This document shows positions 63,831 through 64,000 of a stretch of DNA of 64,000 nt, one piece after another. The notes beneath the pieces are model-generated. The model saw only the letters and a list, made by a program, of their open reading frames with translations, did not search any database and was not told where the DNA came from. The DNA is from Lysobacter firmicutimachus (GTDB taxonomy: Bacteria; Pseudomonadota; Gammaproteobacteria; Xanthomonadales; Xanthomonadaceae), in NCBI RefSeq assembly GCF_037027445.1, contig NZ_JBANDL010000002.1:1178001-1242000 (forward strand). Reading direction: 5' to 3'. The stretch's first letter is position 1. The number at the start of each line of letters is the position of its first letter. A program made the translations under genes and the position numbers.

Positions 63831-64000
63831 ACGCGCTCAAGCGCCAGCTGCAGCTGTGGCATCGCTGGCTGGGAGTCGTCCTGGCCGTGCCGGTGCTGCT
63901 GTGGTTCCTGTCCGGCGCGGTGTTGTTGTTCGTGCCGTTACCGCGCTTGAGCGAGGCCGAGTCGCGCGCCGGGCGATCCGATCTGGCGCTGGCGGCGGTC
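63812..64000 (+). CDS. PepSY-associated membrane protein, 5' part
   Basis: ATG 63812 overlaps the receptor by 19 bases and the frame is open to the window end: MDAALLNALKRQLQLWHRWL followed by a hydrophobic segment and FLSGAVLLFVPLPRLSEAE. A short basic start with LWHRWLG before the first membrane helix is typical of PepSY-TM proteins, which often follow TonB receptors and may reduce or release imported metal chelates. Only about 63 residues are in view, so the assignment is tentative. TTG 63827 is an alternative start. Confidence 0.65.
   Translation, partial: MDAALLNALKRQLQLWHRWLGVVLAVPVLLWFLSGAVLLFVPLPRLSEAESRAGRSDLALAAV

Overview
The window is very GC-rich, densely coding bacterial chromosome. 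Several things suggest a member of the Xanthomonadaceae, most likely Lysobacter: the gene order mur-fts-lpxC-dciA-M23-secA, pilBCD-coaE next to pilins with sigma-54 promoters, many TonB-dependent receptors, and abundant short repeats (GGGATTCGGGATT type and GTAGGAGCGnCGTAAGCCGCGACC type). The genus is inferred from gene content and repeats, not from a database search. No rRNA, tRNA, CRISPR array, insertion sequence or prophage was seen.

Layout. (1) 1-11692: end of the division and cell wall (dcw) cluster, from a partial murE to ftsZ. It is almost fully overlapping, and repeat elements have entered the murG-murC and ftsA-ftsZ gaps. (2) 11693-19000: ftsZ terminator, lpxC, the helicase-loader gene dciA head to head with an M23 peptidase gene, secA, and a MutT-ThiE fusion. 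(3) 19634-24161 (minus strand): pilB-pilC-pilD-coaE. (4) 24296-29752 (plus strand): a tightly overlapping six-gene operon of glycosyltransferase 2, UDP-HexNAc 2-epimerase, ArnD-like deacetylase, methyltransferase, ATP-grasp ligase and flippase-like membrane protein. (5) 29835-36977 (minus strand): a GT-C membrane protein with a TPR-like C-terminus, two pilins with sigma-54 promoters, and pilR and pilS. (6) 37197-48595: sucCD, a CopG/ParE-type toxin-antitoxin pair with a palindromic operator, nadE, bamD, rluD, pgeF, a secreted protein of unknown function, a DUF4166 protein, an NCS2-type permease and gloA. (7) 48928-54381: clpB behind a heat-shock promoter, and a TonB-dependent receptor. (8) 54630-64000: a cobalamin region with two cobalamin riboswitches. 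The first precedes btuB, two BtuM-like membrane proteins, cobO, cbiA and cbiB. The second precedes a siderophore-type TonB receptor and a PepSY protein cut by the window end.

The best candidate for an undescribed system is the operon in (4). Its enzymes can be ordered into a route that makes an undecaprenyl-phosphate-linked amino sugar: epimerise, load on lipid, N-deacetylate, acylate or aminoacylate, methylate, flip. The adjacent GT-C protein, beside the pilin genes, could be the final transferase onto pilin or another envelope acceptor. Other items to check are a ladder of five 14-bp start-stop repeats leading into cbiB, tandem intergenic repeats with covarying hairpins before secA, and repeat-derived in-frame N-termini on two enzymes.
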